Shown here piece after piece: positions 27,385 through 35,644 of a stretch of 64,000 bases of DNA. This stretch comes from a bacterium (GTDB lineage Bacteria > Pseudomonadota > Gammaproteobacteria > Burkholderiales > Burkholderiaceae_C), in contig JAVBXK010000026.1 of assembly GCA_030824555.1 (NCBI GenBank), positions 96,091 to 160,090 of the forward strand, written 5' to 3'. Under the pieces are notes generated by a model. The model had not been told where the DNA came from. It searched no databases and saw only the letters and a list, made by a program, of their open reading frames with translations. Within the stretch, counting starts at the first letter, position 1, and each line of letters begins with the position of its first letter. The translations under genes and the position numbers were made by a program.

Positions 27385-29562
27385 TTGTTTGCATTGTTTG
27401 AAGAAGCCGGCAAATTCATGACCGGCCGCATCCTGTCCGAAGCCGAAAGCTCGCTCCAAATCGAGCTGGACTCGGGCAAGCGCATGAAAGTGAAGGCGGC
27501 CAACGCCCTCATCAAGTTCGAGAAGCCCCAACCGGCGCTGCTGATGGCCTCGGCACAGGGCCAGGCCGCTGACATCGAGCTCGACCTGGCCTGGGAGTTC
27601 GCCCCCGCCGAGGAATTCGGCTTTGCCGACCTGGCGCGCGATTACTTTTCAGCGTCAGCCCCGCTGGAACAGCAAACCGCCATGCTGTTGGCGCTGTTCG
27701 ATGCGCCCCACTACTTCCGCCGCGCGGGCAAGGGCCGGTTCAAGAAAGCCCCGCAAGAGCAGGTTCAGCAAGCGCTGGCCGCCATCGAGAAGAAACAAGC
27801 CGTGCTGGCGCAAATCGACTCCTGGGTGGCCGAGTTGGCCGCAGGCCAGTGCCCGCAGGCCATTCGCGATCAGCTGTACAAAATTCTGTTCAAGCCCGAC
27901 AAGAACGCGCCTGAATACAAGGCCGTGGTCGAGGCGGCCAAACAAACGCACACCGCCCCGCTGGTCATGCTGAAAGCCGTGGGGGCCATTGCCAACGCCT
28001 ACCAGTTCCATTGGCAACGGTTTTTGTTCGAGCATTTCCCACGCGGTACCGGGTTCCCGGCGCTGCAGGCCCCGCCCATCACCGACGAGTTGCCGCTGGC
28101 CACCGTGCGTGCGTTTTCGGTGGACGACTCGGCCACCACCGAAATTGACGACGCCCTGTCCATCCAGGGGCTGGGCACGGGCACGGTCACGCTGGGCATC
28201 CACATTGCCGCACCGGGCCTGGCCATTGCGCCCGACAGCGCCATCGACCAGGTGGCCCGCCACCGCCTGAGCACCGTTTACATGCCCGGCCACAAAGTCA
28301 CCATGCTGCCCGACGAGGTGGTGCAGACCTACACGCTGCAAGAGCGACGTGACTGCCCTGCCCTGTCGCTGTACGTGACGATGGACGAAGCCACCTTTAC
28401 CTTCACCGGCACCCGCACGTTGACCGAGCGTGTGCCCATCGTCGCGAACCTGCGCCACGATCAGCTCGACGACGTGCTGACAGACGATTTTTTCAATAGC
28501 AAAGAATTCAATACAAACAAGCCACAAGGCACTGAATCGATTGAAAAAGAAGGTGGGCACATTGCGCTGACGTGGGCGCACGAGCTGCGTTTCCTGCACA
28601 AACTGGCCCAACACCTGAAAGCCCAGCGCGAGGTGGTGCGCGGCAAGCCCGAAAACTTCAACCGCCCTGACTACACCTTCAAACTGGCGATGCCCGTGGC
28701 GGAAACCAGCCCGTCTGCCGACGGCCAGAACCCAGAAACTGGCTCATCTGCCGATGGTCCGCGTGGCGACGAAACCGTGGTCATCGGCACCCGCCGCCGG
28801 GGCTCACCGCTCGACCTCATCGTGGCCGAGGCCATGATCGTGGCCAACAGCACCTGGGGCCAGTTGCTGGCCGACAGTGGCGTGCCCGGCATTTACCGCA
28901 GCCAGGCCAGCCTGGCACCCGGCGTGAAGGTGCGCATGGGCACCAAGGCCCAACCCCACGCCGGCATTGGCGTGAAGTGCTACGCGTGGAGCACCTCGCC
29001 CCTGCGCCGCTACACCGACCTGGTGAACCAGTGGCAAATCATTGCCTGCGCGCGCCATGGCAACCTGGCGGCCCTCAAAGCCCCGTTCAAGCCCAAAGAC
29101 GCCGCGCTGTATTCCATCATCAGCGGATTCGACGCGGCCTACACCGCCTACAACCAGTTCCAGAATGGCATGGAGCGCTACTGGACGCTCAAGCACCTGG
29201 GCCAGGCGGGCATCACCGAGATCGAAGGCGCCGTCATCAAGGACGGTGTGGTGCGTGCCGACAACCTGCCCCTGGTGCTGAACGTGATGGGCACCGACGG
29301 CCTGCCACGCAACGCCCGCGTGCGGGTGAAGCTGGGTGCGGTGGATGACATCAGCCTGGACATCGGTGGCACCGTGGTCGAGCGCCTGGACGCGCCAGCC
29401 AACGCCAGCGCCGCCGCCGAAGGCACCGACGAAGCCAGCGACGACAGCGGGGATGACAGCGATGACGACCTGGGCGGCCCCATTGCCATTGCAGTGGACA
29501 TGGATGCCCCTGCTGACGACGCCGATGCCCCGCCGCAGGCACCCGCTGCCGCAGACGCCTGA
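27385..29562 (+). CDS. RNase II/VacB-family 3'-5' exoribonuclease
   Basis: About 725 residues. The RNB catalytic domain carries the metal-binding motif DSATTEIDDALSI and ends with SPLRRYTDLVNQWQ. An acidic, disordered tail rich in Asp (ASDDSGDDSDDD) closes the protein. The start is uncertain: a TTG at 27385 gives the N-terminus (M)FALFEEAGKFMTGR that I recall from relatives; ATG 27418 or GTG 27331 are alternatives. The frame is open to 26167, but that part is antisense to glpQ. An AT-rich repeat (28487-28550) is translated in frame as FFNSKEFNTNKPQG near the middle. It is followed by tonB after 20 bases. Confidence 0.88.
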   Translation: MFALFEEAGKFMTGRILSEAESSLQIELDSGKRMKVKAANALIKFEKPQPALLMASAQGQAADIELDLAWEFAPAEEFGFADLARDYFSASAPLEQQTAMLLALFDAPHYFRRAGKGRFKKAPQEQVQQALAAIEKKQAVLAQIDSWVAELAAGQCPQAIRDQLYKILFKPDKNAPEYKAVVEAAKQTHTAPLVMLKAVGAIANAYQFHWQRFLFEHFPRGTGFPALQAPPITDELPLATVRAFSVDDSATTEIDDALSIQGLGTGTVTLGIHIAAPGLAIAPDSAIDQVARHRLSTVYMPGHKVTMLPDEVVQTYTLQERRDCPALSLYVTMDEATFTFTGTRTLTERVPIVANLRHDQLDDVLTDDFFNSKEFNTNKPQGTESIEKEGGHIALTWAHELRFLHKLAQHLKAQREVVRGKPENFNRPDYTFKLAMPVAETSPSADGQNPETGSSADGPRGDETVVIGTRRRGSPLDLIVAEAMIVANSTWGQLLADSGVPGIYRSQASLAPGVKVRMGTKAQPHAGIGVKCYAWSTSPLRRYTDLVNQWQIIACARHGNLAALKAPFKPKDAALYSIISGFDAAYTAYNQFQNGMERYWTLKHLGQAGITEIEGAVIKDGVVRADNLPLVLNVMGTDGLPRNARVRVKLGAVDDISLDIGGTVVERLDAPANASAAAEGTDEASDDSGDDSDDDLGGPIAIAVDMDAPADDADAPPQAPAAADA
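28487..28550 (+). repeat. AT-rich dispersed repeat, copy 4, inside the RNase II gene
   Basis: TTTTTTCAATAGCAA followed by GAATTCAATACAAACAAGC; it shares TTCAATAGCAA and the spacing of the next blocks with copy 1. It is in frame and much richer in A and T than the flanking codons. Confidence 0.55.
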
Positions 29563-29582
29563 CCGCACCGCCTGCCCGTGCT

Positions 29583-30524
29583 GTGACCACGCCCGCGCCC
29601 CACACCCCGCAGCCGACTCCGCTGCAGGCCCCACTGGAAAAGGCACCGCCAAAACCGTTGCTGACCCGTTTGGGCGTGGACCAGTTCACCACGCTGCACT
29701 GGGCGCTGGCCGTGTCGGTGCTGCTGCATGCCGTGGTGTTGAGTGTGCGGTTCGTCAACCCGGAAGCCTTCAACCGCGTGTTTCACGACACGCCGCTGGA
29801 AGTGGTGCTGGTCAACGCCCGCAGTGCCGAGCGACCCGACAAGGCCCAGGCCATTGCCCAGGCCAACCTGCAAGGCGGCGGCGAGGCTGCCAAGGGCCGC
29901 GCCAGCTCGCCGTTGCCCCCGACCATTCAGATGCGGCCAGGTGACGCCGCTGACGACACCGAAGAAAAGCGCATCGAAGTCCTGAAGCAACAGCAAACCA
30001 TGCTGCTGGCCCAGTTAAAGAAGCAGCTGGCGACGTTTGCGCCCCCGCAACCAACCACCCAGCCACTCACGCCCGAAGAGCAGGAGCGTGAACGCAAGCG
30101 CAAACAGATGGTCAAGATGCTGGCCGAAATTGAAAAACGCGTGAACGAAGAGAACGCGCGGCCACGCAAGCGCTACATCAGCCCCGCCACGCGCGAAGAG
30201 GTGTACGCGCTGTACTACGACGAGCTGCGCCGCAAGATCGAAGACCACGGCACCATTCACTTCCCCCAGGAAGGCGGCAAAAAGCTGTATGGCGAGCTGA
30301 CCATGGTCATCACCGTCAACCACGACGGCCGGGTGATCGATGCCGAAGTGGTCGAAAGCTCGGGCAAACGCCAGCTGGACCGCCGGGCACGCGCCATCGT
30401 GCAAGGCTTGAGCTTCAACCGCTTCAACGAAGGCATGTTGCGCCGTGCCGACCAGATCGTGGTGGTGTCGCGCTTCAAGTTCACACGCGACGAAACCCTC
30501 AGCACCACGGTGAGCAGTCCATGA
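29583..30524 (+). CDS. TonB-family energy transducer
   Basis: 313 residues. A cytoplasmic N-tail, one membrane anchor (LHWALAVSVLLHAVVLSV, about 38-55), a long charged and coiled periplasmic stretch (EEQERERKRKQMVKMLAEIEK region) and a C-terminal TonB-like domain (LTMVITVNHDGRVIDAEVVESSG, SFNRFNEGM). It would pass proton-motive force to outer membrane receptors, but no ExbBD or receptor genes are here. The start is GTG at 29583, 20 bases after the RNase stop. Its stop overlaps the mtgA start (ATGA). Confidence 0.87.
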   Translation: MTTPAPHTPQPTPLQAPLEKAPPKPLLTRLGVDQFTTLHWALAVSVLLHAVVLSVRFVNPEAFNRVFHDTPLEVVLVNARSAERPDKAQAIAQANLQGGGEAAKGRASSPLPPTIQMRPGDAADDTEEKRIEVLKQQQTMLLAQLKKQLATFAPPQPTTQPLTPEEQERERKRKQMVKMLAEIEKRVNEENARPRKRYISPATREEVYALYYDELRRKIEDHGTIHFPQEGGKKLYGELTMVITVNHDGRVIDAEVVESSGKRQLDRRARAIVQGLSFNRFNEGMLRRADQIVVVSRFKFTRDETLSTTVSSP

Positions 30525-31294
30525 AGCGCTGGTGGCACCTGCCTGTTGCCGGATTCACGGCCACACGCCGCTGGTTGATGTGGGTGGCGCTGGCAGGGGT
30601 GTGCCTGCAGCTGTTTTTCGTGCTGCGCATCGCGCTGATGGCGTGGGTGGCACCGCACAGCACGGCCTTCATGCGGTCCGAAGCCTGGCGGCGGCTGCAT
30701 GCCGGTGCGGGGGCCAGCAACCCACCCGCCCCGGCGCGGCCTTGGGCACAGGTGTGGGTGGGTTCGGCACAGATTTCGCCCCACCTCAAACGCGCCGTCA
30801 TCGCTTCCGAAGACGACGGTTTTGCCAACCACCTGGGCGTGGACTGGGGGGCCATGGAATCGGCCTGGAGCCGCAACCGCCAGCAGGCCCAGCGCGCGCG
30901 CCAAAGCGGCCACTCGCCACCCCCCAAGGTGGTGGGCGGCTCGACCATCACGCAACAGCTGGCCAAAAACCTGCTGTTGTCAGGCGAGCGCCTGCTGCCT
31001 CGCAAAGCGCAGGAAATGATGCTGTCGTACCTGCTGGAGGCGTTTTTGAGCAAACAGCGCATCCTGGAGATTTACCTGAACAGCGTGGAATGGGGCGACG
31101 GCGTGTTCGGTGCCGAAGCCGCCGCGCAGCGCTACTTTGGCGTGTCGGCGGCACAACTCAGTGCCGCGCAGGCCGCCAGGCTGGCTGTCATGCTGCCCGC
31201 GCCCAAAACCTTTGAGCGGCGGCCCAATTCCACCTACATGAACCGCCGCACCGAGACGATACTGGCGCGCATGCCCAACGCCGTGTTGCCCTGA
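30521..31294 (+). CDS. mtgA: Monofunctional biosynthetic peptidoglycan transglycosylase
   Basis: 257 residues, a GT51 enzyme anchored by one N-terminal membrane helix (MWVALAGVCLQLFFVLRIALM). It polymerises lipid II into glycan strands. The catalytic Glu is E97 in ASEDDGFANH, and the second motif GGSTITQQLAKNLLL is intact. A small Gln/Arg-rich loop (about 115-135) sits between the two motifs. Start and stop overlap the tonB gene by four bases, so translation is coupled. Confidence 0.93.
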   Translation: MKRWWHLPVAGFTATRRWLMWVALAGVCLQLFFVLRIALMAWVAPHSTAFMRSEAWRRLHAGAGASNPPAPARPWAQVWVGSAQISPHLKRAVIASEDDGFANHLGVDWGAMESAWSRNRQQAQRARQSGHSPPPKVVGGSTITQQLAKNLLLSGERLLPRKAQEMMLSYLLEAFLSKQRILEIYLNSVEWGDGVFGAEAAAQRYFGVSAAQLSAAQAARLAVMLPAPKTFERRPNSTYMNRRTETILARMPNAVLP

Positions 31295-31345
31295 GAGGCT
31301 GAGAGTCTTTCGCTCATGCCCGATTGCCGCACCTTGATGCCGTTC

Positions 31346-31387
31346 AACGCTCACTTGACAGGAAACCGCCTGACAAACGCTCACTTG
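31346..31387. repeat. Direct repeat AACGCTCACTTG, 30-base period
   Basis: AACGCTCACTTG occurs at 31346-31357 and again at 31376-31387, exactly 30 bases apart (about three helical turns), in the gap between mtgA and the acyltransferase gene. It could be an operator; no matching regulator is known here. Confidence 0.4.
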
Positions 31388-31440
31388 CCAGCAGGCCCCC
31401 AGTCAACCGGCCACATGGCTGCAGGCTGTGCCCTGCCAGG

Positions 31441-32061
31441 ATGGTCCGCATGATGGCGCGGGTGTTCGGGTGGCTGCTGCTGGGTTTCGTGCGCCTGCTC
31501 ACAGGGGCGCAAGCCCGCTGGCTGGGGTGCCCGCCCAAGGCCGAGCAGCGCATTTACTTTGCCAACCACCAGAGCCATGCCGACCTGGTCATGATCTGGG
31601 CCGCACTGCCGCAAGAATTGCGCGGCATCACCCGCCCCATTGCCGCCAAAGACTACTGGACGGCAAGTCCCCTGCGCGCCTGGATCACCCGCGAGGTGTT
31701 CAACGCCGTGTACGTGGACCGTGCCCGCACCGACGACAGCGACCCGCTGGAGCCGTTGCTGCAGGCGCTGTCACAGGGCGACTCCATCATCCTGTTCCCG
31801 GAGGGCACGCGCGGCCATGCCGACGAACCCCAGCCCTTCAAGGCCGGGCTGTACAACCTGGCGCGGCAGTTCCCGCATGTGGTGCTGGTGCCCGCGTGGA
31901 TACACAACGTGCAGCGGCTCATGCCCAAAGGCGAAGTGGTGCCGGTGCCCATTCTGTGTTCGGTCACGTTCGGGGCGCCCATCGCGCTGGGGCCGGATGA
32001 AGACCGCTCCGCGTTCCTGACCCGTGCACGGCAGGCCGTGGTCGACCTGCGCTCGGCCTGA
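31441..32061 (+). CDS. 1-acyl-sn-glycerol-3-phosphate acyltransferase (PlsC-like)
   Basis: 206 residues. It acylates lysophosphatidate or a related acceptor at the membrane. The HX4D motif is NHQSHAD, and the second conserved block is FPEGTRG. A hydrophobic N-terminus (VFGWLLLGFVRLL) anchors it. Start 31441 is chosen because the longer frame (31324) has no membrane-like N-terminus; 31450 or 31453 are also possible. It is followed by a CdsA-like gene, a pairing that suggests a dedicated phospholipid step. Confidence 0.88.
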   Translation: MVRMMARVFGWLLLGFVRLLTGAQARWLGCPPKAEQRIYFANHQSHADLVMIWAALPQELRGITRPIAAKDYWTASPLRAWITREVFNAVYVDRARTDDSDPLEPLLQALSQGDSIILFPEGTRGHADEPQPFKAGLYNLARQFPHVVLVPAWIHNVQRLMPKGEVVPVPILCSVTFGAPIALGPDEDRSAFLTRARQAVVDLRSA

Positions 32062-32128
32062 TGGGCAAAGCGTCTTCCACACCCGCTACCTTCACGCCCA
32101 CGATCGACACGCCAGCAACCGCCCCGCC

Positions 32129-33124
32129 ATGAACCGCTTCCTGCGCAACCTGACCCCCGACCAGCAGATGAGCCTGCTGTTCGTGGGGGTGTTCGGCACA
32201 CTGGCACTGGCCACGCTGGCGGGGTTTTTGCTGTCGCTGCGTGAGCGCGATGACGACGGCAATGGCCACGACACCGAGTGGTGGCAACGCCTGAAGGCCT
32301 ACCGCGAGGCCGTGCGCCGCTCGTGGCTCATGATGGGCGTGTTCTGGGTGGGCTGGGCGTCTGGGCCCGTGGGTGCGCTGTGGCTGTTTGGGTTCGGCTC
32401 GCTGCTGACTTTGCGCGAGTTCATCAGCCTCACCCCCACCCACCGCAGTGACCACAAAGCTTTGGTGCTCTCATTTTTTGGCATTTTGCCCGCCCAGTAT
32501 GTGCTGCTGGGCACGGGGCACTATGGCTTGTTCACGGTGTTCATCCCGGTGTATGCGTTCCTGGCGCTGCCTGCGGCCAGCTGTTTTGGCAACGAGCCCC
32601 AGCGCTTTCTGGAACGCAACGCCAAGCTGCAGTGGGGGGTGATGGTGTGCGTGTACGGGCTCAGCCACGTGCCCGCGCTGCTGACGCTTGACTTCCCCGG
32701 CTACCACGGCCGCAGCGCGTTCCTCGCCTTCTTCCTGGTGGCGGTGGTACAGACCAGCGTGCTGGCCCAGCACGTGGCCAGCCGCTATTTGAAGCAACCG
32801 CCCACGCTGCCGCTCATCAGCCAGAGTTTCAACTGGCGCAGCTGGGCCGTGGGGCTGGCTGCGGGTGGCGCGGTCGGGGTGTTGCTGGCCGGTGTCACGC
32901 CGTTCAAGCCCGGCCAGGCACTGGCCATGGCCTGGGTGGCCTGCGCGGCGGGCAGTTTGGGCCATCTGGTCATGAAAGCCATCAAGCGCGACCGGGGCGT
33001 GCCCCACTGGGGCGGTGCGAACAAGGGCGTGACGGGGGCCAGCGGCCTGCTGGACCGCGTGGATGCCCTGTGCTTTGCTGCCCCGGTGTTTTTCCAGTCG
33101 GTCCGCTGGTATTTCGGTGCTTGA
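32129..33124 (+). CDS. CdsA-like phosphatidate cytidylyltransferase (divergent)
   Basis: 331 residues, about eight membrane segments. CDP-diacylglycerol synthases end with a signature of the type SxxKRxxxxKD...PGHGGxxDRxDS. Here the corresponding stretch reads AIKRDRGVPHWGGANKG and then GLLDRVDALCFAAPVFF: the KR and DRxD elements remain, but the KD and PGHGG parts are changed. It may act on a variant substrate, as in the YnbB-like branch of the family. It follows plsC by 67 bases and has no visible Shine-Dalgarno. Confidence 0.85.
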   Translation: MNRFLRNLTPDQQMSLLFVGVFGTLALATLAGFLLSLRERDDDGNGHDTEWWQRLKAYREAVRRSWLMMGVFWVGWASGPVGALWLFGFGSLLTLREFISLTPTHRSDHKALVLSFFGILPAQYVLLGTGHYGLFTVFIPVYAFLALPAASCFGNEPQRFLERNAKLQWGVMVCVYGLSHVPALLTLDFPGYHGRSAFLAFFLVAVVQTSVLAQHVASRYLKQPPTLPLISQSFNWRSWAVGLAAGGAVGVLLAGVTPFKPGQALAMAWVACAAGSLGHLVMKAIKRDRGVPHWGGANKGVTGASGLLDRVDALCFAAPVFFQSVRWYFGA

Positions 33125-33160
33125 CGCCGCACCTGTCCGCGTCGGCACGTCATTTTTCAA

Positions 33161-33211
33161 ACAAAATAGGCCCTTACCGCTTTACCAACGGATATTGTTT
33201 GCTATTTTTTT
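33161..33211 (-). repeat. AT-rich dispersed repeat, copy 5
   Basis: On the minus strand AAAATAGC, a 16-base spacer, TAAAGCGGTAA, then GGGCCTATTTT. The core TAAAGCGGTAA is close to copy 2 (AAAGCGGTAA). It lies in the short gap before ruvC. Confidence 0.6.
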
Positions 33212-33220
33212 CAAAACACC

Positions 33221-33769
33221 ATGCGCATCCTTGGCATTGATCCTGGCTTGCTGACCACGGGCTTCGGCCTGATCGACGCCGAAGGGGCACACATGCGCTA
33301 TGTGGCCAGCGGCACCATCAGCACGCAGCACCTGGACAGCCGGTTGTTGCCGCAACGGCTGAAGGTGCTGTTTGACGGCATTGGCGAAGTAATCAAGCGT
33401 TACGAGCCTGACGTGTCAGCCTGCGAAATCGTGTTCGTCAACGTGGACCCCCAGGCCACACTGAAGCTCGGCCAAGCCCGTGGTGCCTGCCTGACGGCAC
33501 TGGTGACCCACAACCTGGAGGTGAGCGAATACACCGCGCTGCAGCTGAAAAAAGCCGTGGTGGGCTACGGCAAGGCCACCAAGCCGCAGGTGCAGGAAAT
33601 GGTCAAACGCCTGCTGCAGTTGCCCGGCCTGCCGGGCAAGGACGCTGCTGATGCGCTGGGGCTGGCCATCACCCACGCACAGGTCAGCCGCTCGACCCTG
33701 GCCATTGCCAAGGTGGCCAACCTGAACGCCCGTGTGAGCGCCGCGTACAAGGCCGGGCGCAACTACTGA
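33221..33769 (+). CDS. ruvC: Holliday junction resolvase RuvC
   Basis: 182 residues. RuvC cuts Holliday junctions with RuvAB during recombination. The metal-binding acids are D7 (MRILGID), E69 (ACEIVFVN), D141 and D144 ([11 protein letters not shown]). [11 protein letters not shown] is the expected second block. ruvAB are not in the window. The start ATG follows an AT-rich repeat with no clear ribosome site. Confidence 0.96.
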   Translation: MRILGIDPGLLTTGFGLIDAEGAHMRYVASGTISTQHLDSRLLPQRLKVLFDGIGEVIKRYEPDVSACEIVFVNVDPQATLKLGQARGACLTALVTHNLEVSEYTALQLKKAVVGYGKATKPQVQEMVKRLLQLPGLPGKDAADALGLAITHAQVSRSTLAIAKVANLNARVSAAYKAGRNY

Positions 33770-33845
33770 CCCCTCACGCCATGGGGTATGTCCGCAGTGG
33801 GCTGGCGCACCCTGTGCCCGAAACGGCATGCAAAATACCCGCATC

Positions 33846-34985
33846 ATGAGCAGCCTGTTTCAAGATCAGCACTGGTTACCCGCTTCGTTGGACGGGCTGC
33901 GCCCGCAACTGGCAAAGTGGCAAAGCGCGCACCTGGGCATGGGCGTGTTCGCCATGGTGCCCGAAGCAGCGCGCGAGGCCGTCACGGCACTTCAGCAAGC
34001 GTGCAACGGCCTTGGGTTGCCGCTGCTGGGGGCCGTGTTCCCTGCACTGGTGACCGACAACGGGCTGCAGACCGACGGCATCTGGCTGATGCGCATGGAC
34101 ACCATGCCCCCACACTTTCTGGTGGGGGATTTGCCTGCCGACCTGAACAGCGCATTGCCCCGCCTGCGCGACTGTGCCGACGGCGTGACCCGCCTCACTG
34201 CCCAGACACAACGCTCGCTCTTCATGGTGTTTGACAGCATGCTGCCGTACATCGGTTCGCTCATGACCGCCATATGCGCCGACCTGTCCGAGCAACTTCG
34301 CTGCTGGGGTGTGAACGCCGGCAGCGAAACCTTCCAACCCATGCCCTGCCTGTTTGACAACACCCAATGTGTGGGCAATGCTGTGTTGGGTCTGTCCATC
34401 GACAACCCCGCCGCGGCCGTGCTGGCACACGGTTACCCCGTGTCCAAAGCCACGATGAAAGCCACGGCCACGCGCGGCAACTGCATCGATTTCATCGACG
34501 GGCGCCCCGCCCTGACGGTTTACCAGGAGATCGTGCTGGTCGAGTACGGCGTCGCGCTCACGCGGGACAACTTCTATGCCTATGGCGTGCATTTTCCATT
34601 TGGGGTCATCACCGCACTCGATGTGCTGGTGCGCATACCCGTTGGCCTGACCGACGACGGTGCCATCTACTGCGTGGGCGAGGTGCCACCCAATTCATCG
34701 CTGCGGGTGCTGCGCGCGCCTGAACTGGCCAGCAGCACCTGCGTGTCACACTTGGCCCAGCGTTTGGGGGATTCAGCCGCTAACCGGCCTCTGACGGCGT
34801 TCTACTGTGCCGGGCGTCGCATGCACTTTGGCGACGACACCGAGCAGGAGCTGGCCCAACTGGCCGACCGTTGCCAGGCCACCACGCTGTGCGGGGCACT
34901 CACGCTGGGTGAGCTGGACACCATGGACACGCAAGGCCTGTTGTTCCCCCGCTTTCACAATGCCGCCATCGTGTGCGTCGTGTAA
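33846..34985 (+). CDS. FIST-domain sensory protein
   Basis: 379 residues. The fold is that of FIST N and C domains, putative small-molecule sensors: LGAVFPALV and LMRMD in the N-half and YGVHFPFGV, EVPPNSSLRVL, FYCAGRR in the C-half. No membrane segment, so it acts in the cytoplasm. The ATG at 33846 is preferred because AAAATAC lies just upstream as a possible -10 box; an in-frame ATG at 33828 (six residues longer) is possible. The hemerythrin gene follows 40 bases later, suggesting that both sense oxygen or nitric oxide. Confidence 0.8.
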   Translation: MSSLFQDQHWLPASLDGLRPQLAKWQSAHLGMGVFAMVPEAAREAVTALQQACNGLGLPLLGAVFPALVTDNGLQTDGIWLMRMDTMPPHFLVGDLPADLNSALPRLRDCADGVTRLTAQTQRSLFMVFDSMLPYIGSLMTAICADLSEQLRCWGVNAGSETFQPMPCLFDNTQCVGNAVLGLSIDNPAAAVLAHGYPVSKATMKATATRGNCIDFIDGRPALTVYQEIVLVEYGVALTRDNFYAYGVHFPFGVITALDVLVRIPVGLTDDGAIYCVGEVPPNSSLRVLRAPELASSTCVSHLAQRLGDSAANRPLTAFYCAGRRMHFGDDTEQELAQLADRCQATTLCGALTLGELDTMDTQGLLFPRFHNAAIVCVV

Positions 34986-35025
34986 GTCAGACAATTCCCA
35001 ACACGAACCCGATCACCTACCACTC

Positions 35026-35442
35026 ATGCCTATTCACTGGAATCCGAATCTGAGCGTTGGCAATGACCGCATTGACAACGATCACAGGCACCTCATTGAG
35101 CTGATCAACTTGGCTGAGCGCGCCCTCGAAGCCAAAAACATCAACAAGCTGTCCAACCAGCTGGCCCAGCTTGACCATTACGCCGACATTCACTTCAAGT
35201 CGGAAGAGCGGATTGCCCGGGCTGTTCATTTCCCCCACAGCGAACGCATGCACCAGTCTCACAGTGACCTGACACGTGTGCTGCAGACCTGCAAACACAA
35301 GGTGGACAACACTGCTTGGTCTGACGACATGGCACATGAAGTGCTCACATTGCTGCGTACTTGGTTGATAGACCACGTCATCAAGGAAGATCTGCAGATG
35401 AAACCCTACCTGATGAAGTACGCCCCCTCACTCAGTCTGTGA
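35026..35442 (+). CDS. Bacteriohemerythrin-like diiron protein
   Basis: 138 residues, a four-helix hemerythrin that binds oxygen or NO at a diiron site. Expected ligands are seen at H20 (DNDHRHL), H56 and E60 (HYADIHFKSEE), H79 and H117/D122 (DHVIKED). The usual first His of the third pair is Met75 here, with His76 next to it, so one of seven ligands may be absent. Start 35026 gives the family N-terminus MPIHWNPNLS. It forms a pair with the FIST gene. A hairpin (35425-35445) overlaps its stop. Confidence 0.88.
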   Translation: MPIHWNPNLSVGNDRIDNDHRHLIELINLAERALEAKNINKLSNQLAQLDHYADIHFKSEERIARAVHFPHSERMHQSHSDLTRVLQTCKHKVDNTAWSDDMAHEVLTLLRTWLIDHVIKEDLQMKPYLMKYAPSLSL

Positions 35443-35445
35443 GGG
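35425..35445. terminator. Weak hairpin between convergent genes
   Basis: CCCTCAC (35425-35431) and GTGAGGG (35439-35445) pair around a seven-base loop. It has no T-run on either strand, so terminator activity is doubtful. It overlaps the hemerythrin stop and abuts the small membrane protein gene. Confidence 0.3.
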
Positions 35446-35453
35446 CGGTGCCG

Positions 35454-35630
35454 TCAGAGCAACCGCTCCAGGATGAGCACGCCGAAAAATCCCAATGCGG
35501 CCAGCACCGCCCATTTCATGATTTTCAGACCCAGGGCTCGGTACTTCACCTCGCCAGTGGCCACGTAAAACACAAACGATGCCACCACGCCCAGCATCAG
35601 CAGCATCATGGTCCAGCGAAAGAACAGCAT
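35454..35630 (-). CDS. 58-residue two-helix membrane protein
   Basis: Not recognised. ATG at 35630 to TGA at 35454 codes for 58 residues. Two hydrophobic stretches, MMLLMLGVVASFVFYVAT and AVLAALGFFGVLILERLL, flank a short charged turn (GEVKYRALGLKIMKW), consistent with a hairpin in the inner membrane. It begins 14 bases after the lpxC stop on the same strand and may be the last gene of the dcw transcript. Confidence 0.6.
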   Translation of the reverse strand: MLFFRWTMMLLMLGVVASFVFYVATGEVKYRALGLKIMKWAVLAALGFFGVLILERLL

Positions 35631-35644
35631 GTGGGGCCTTGTGG

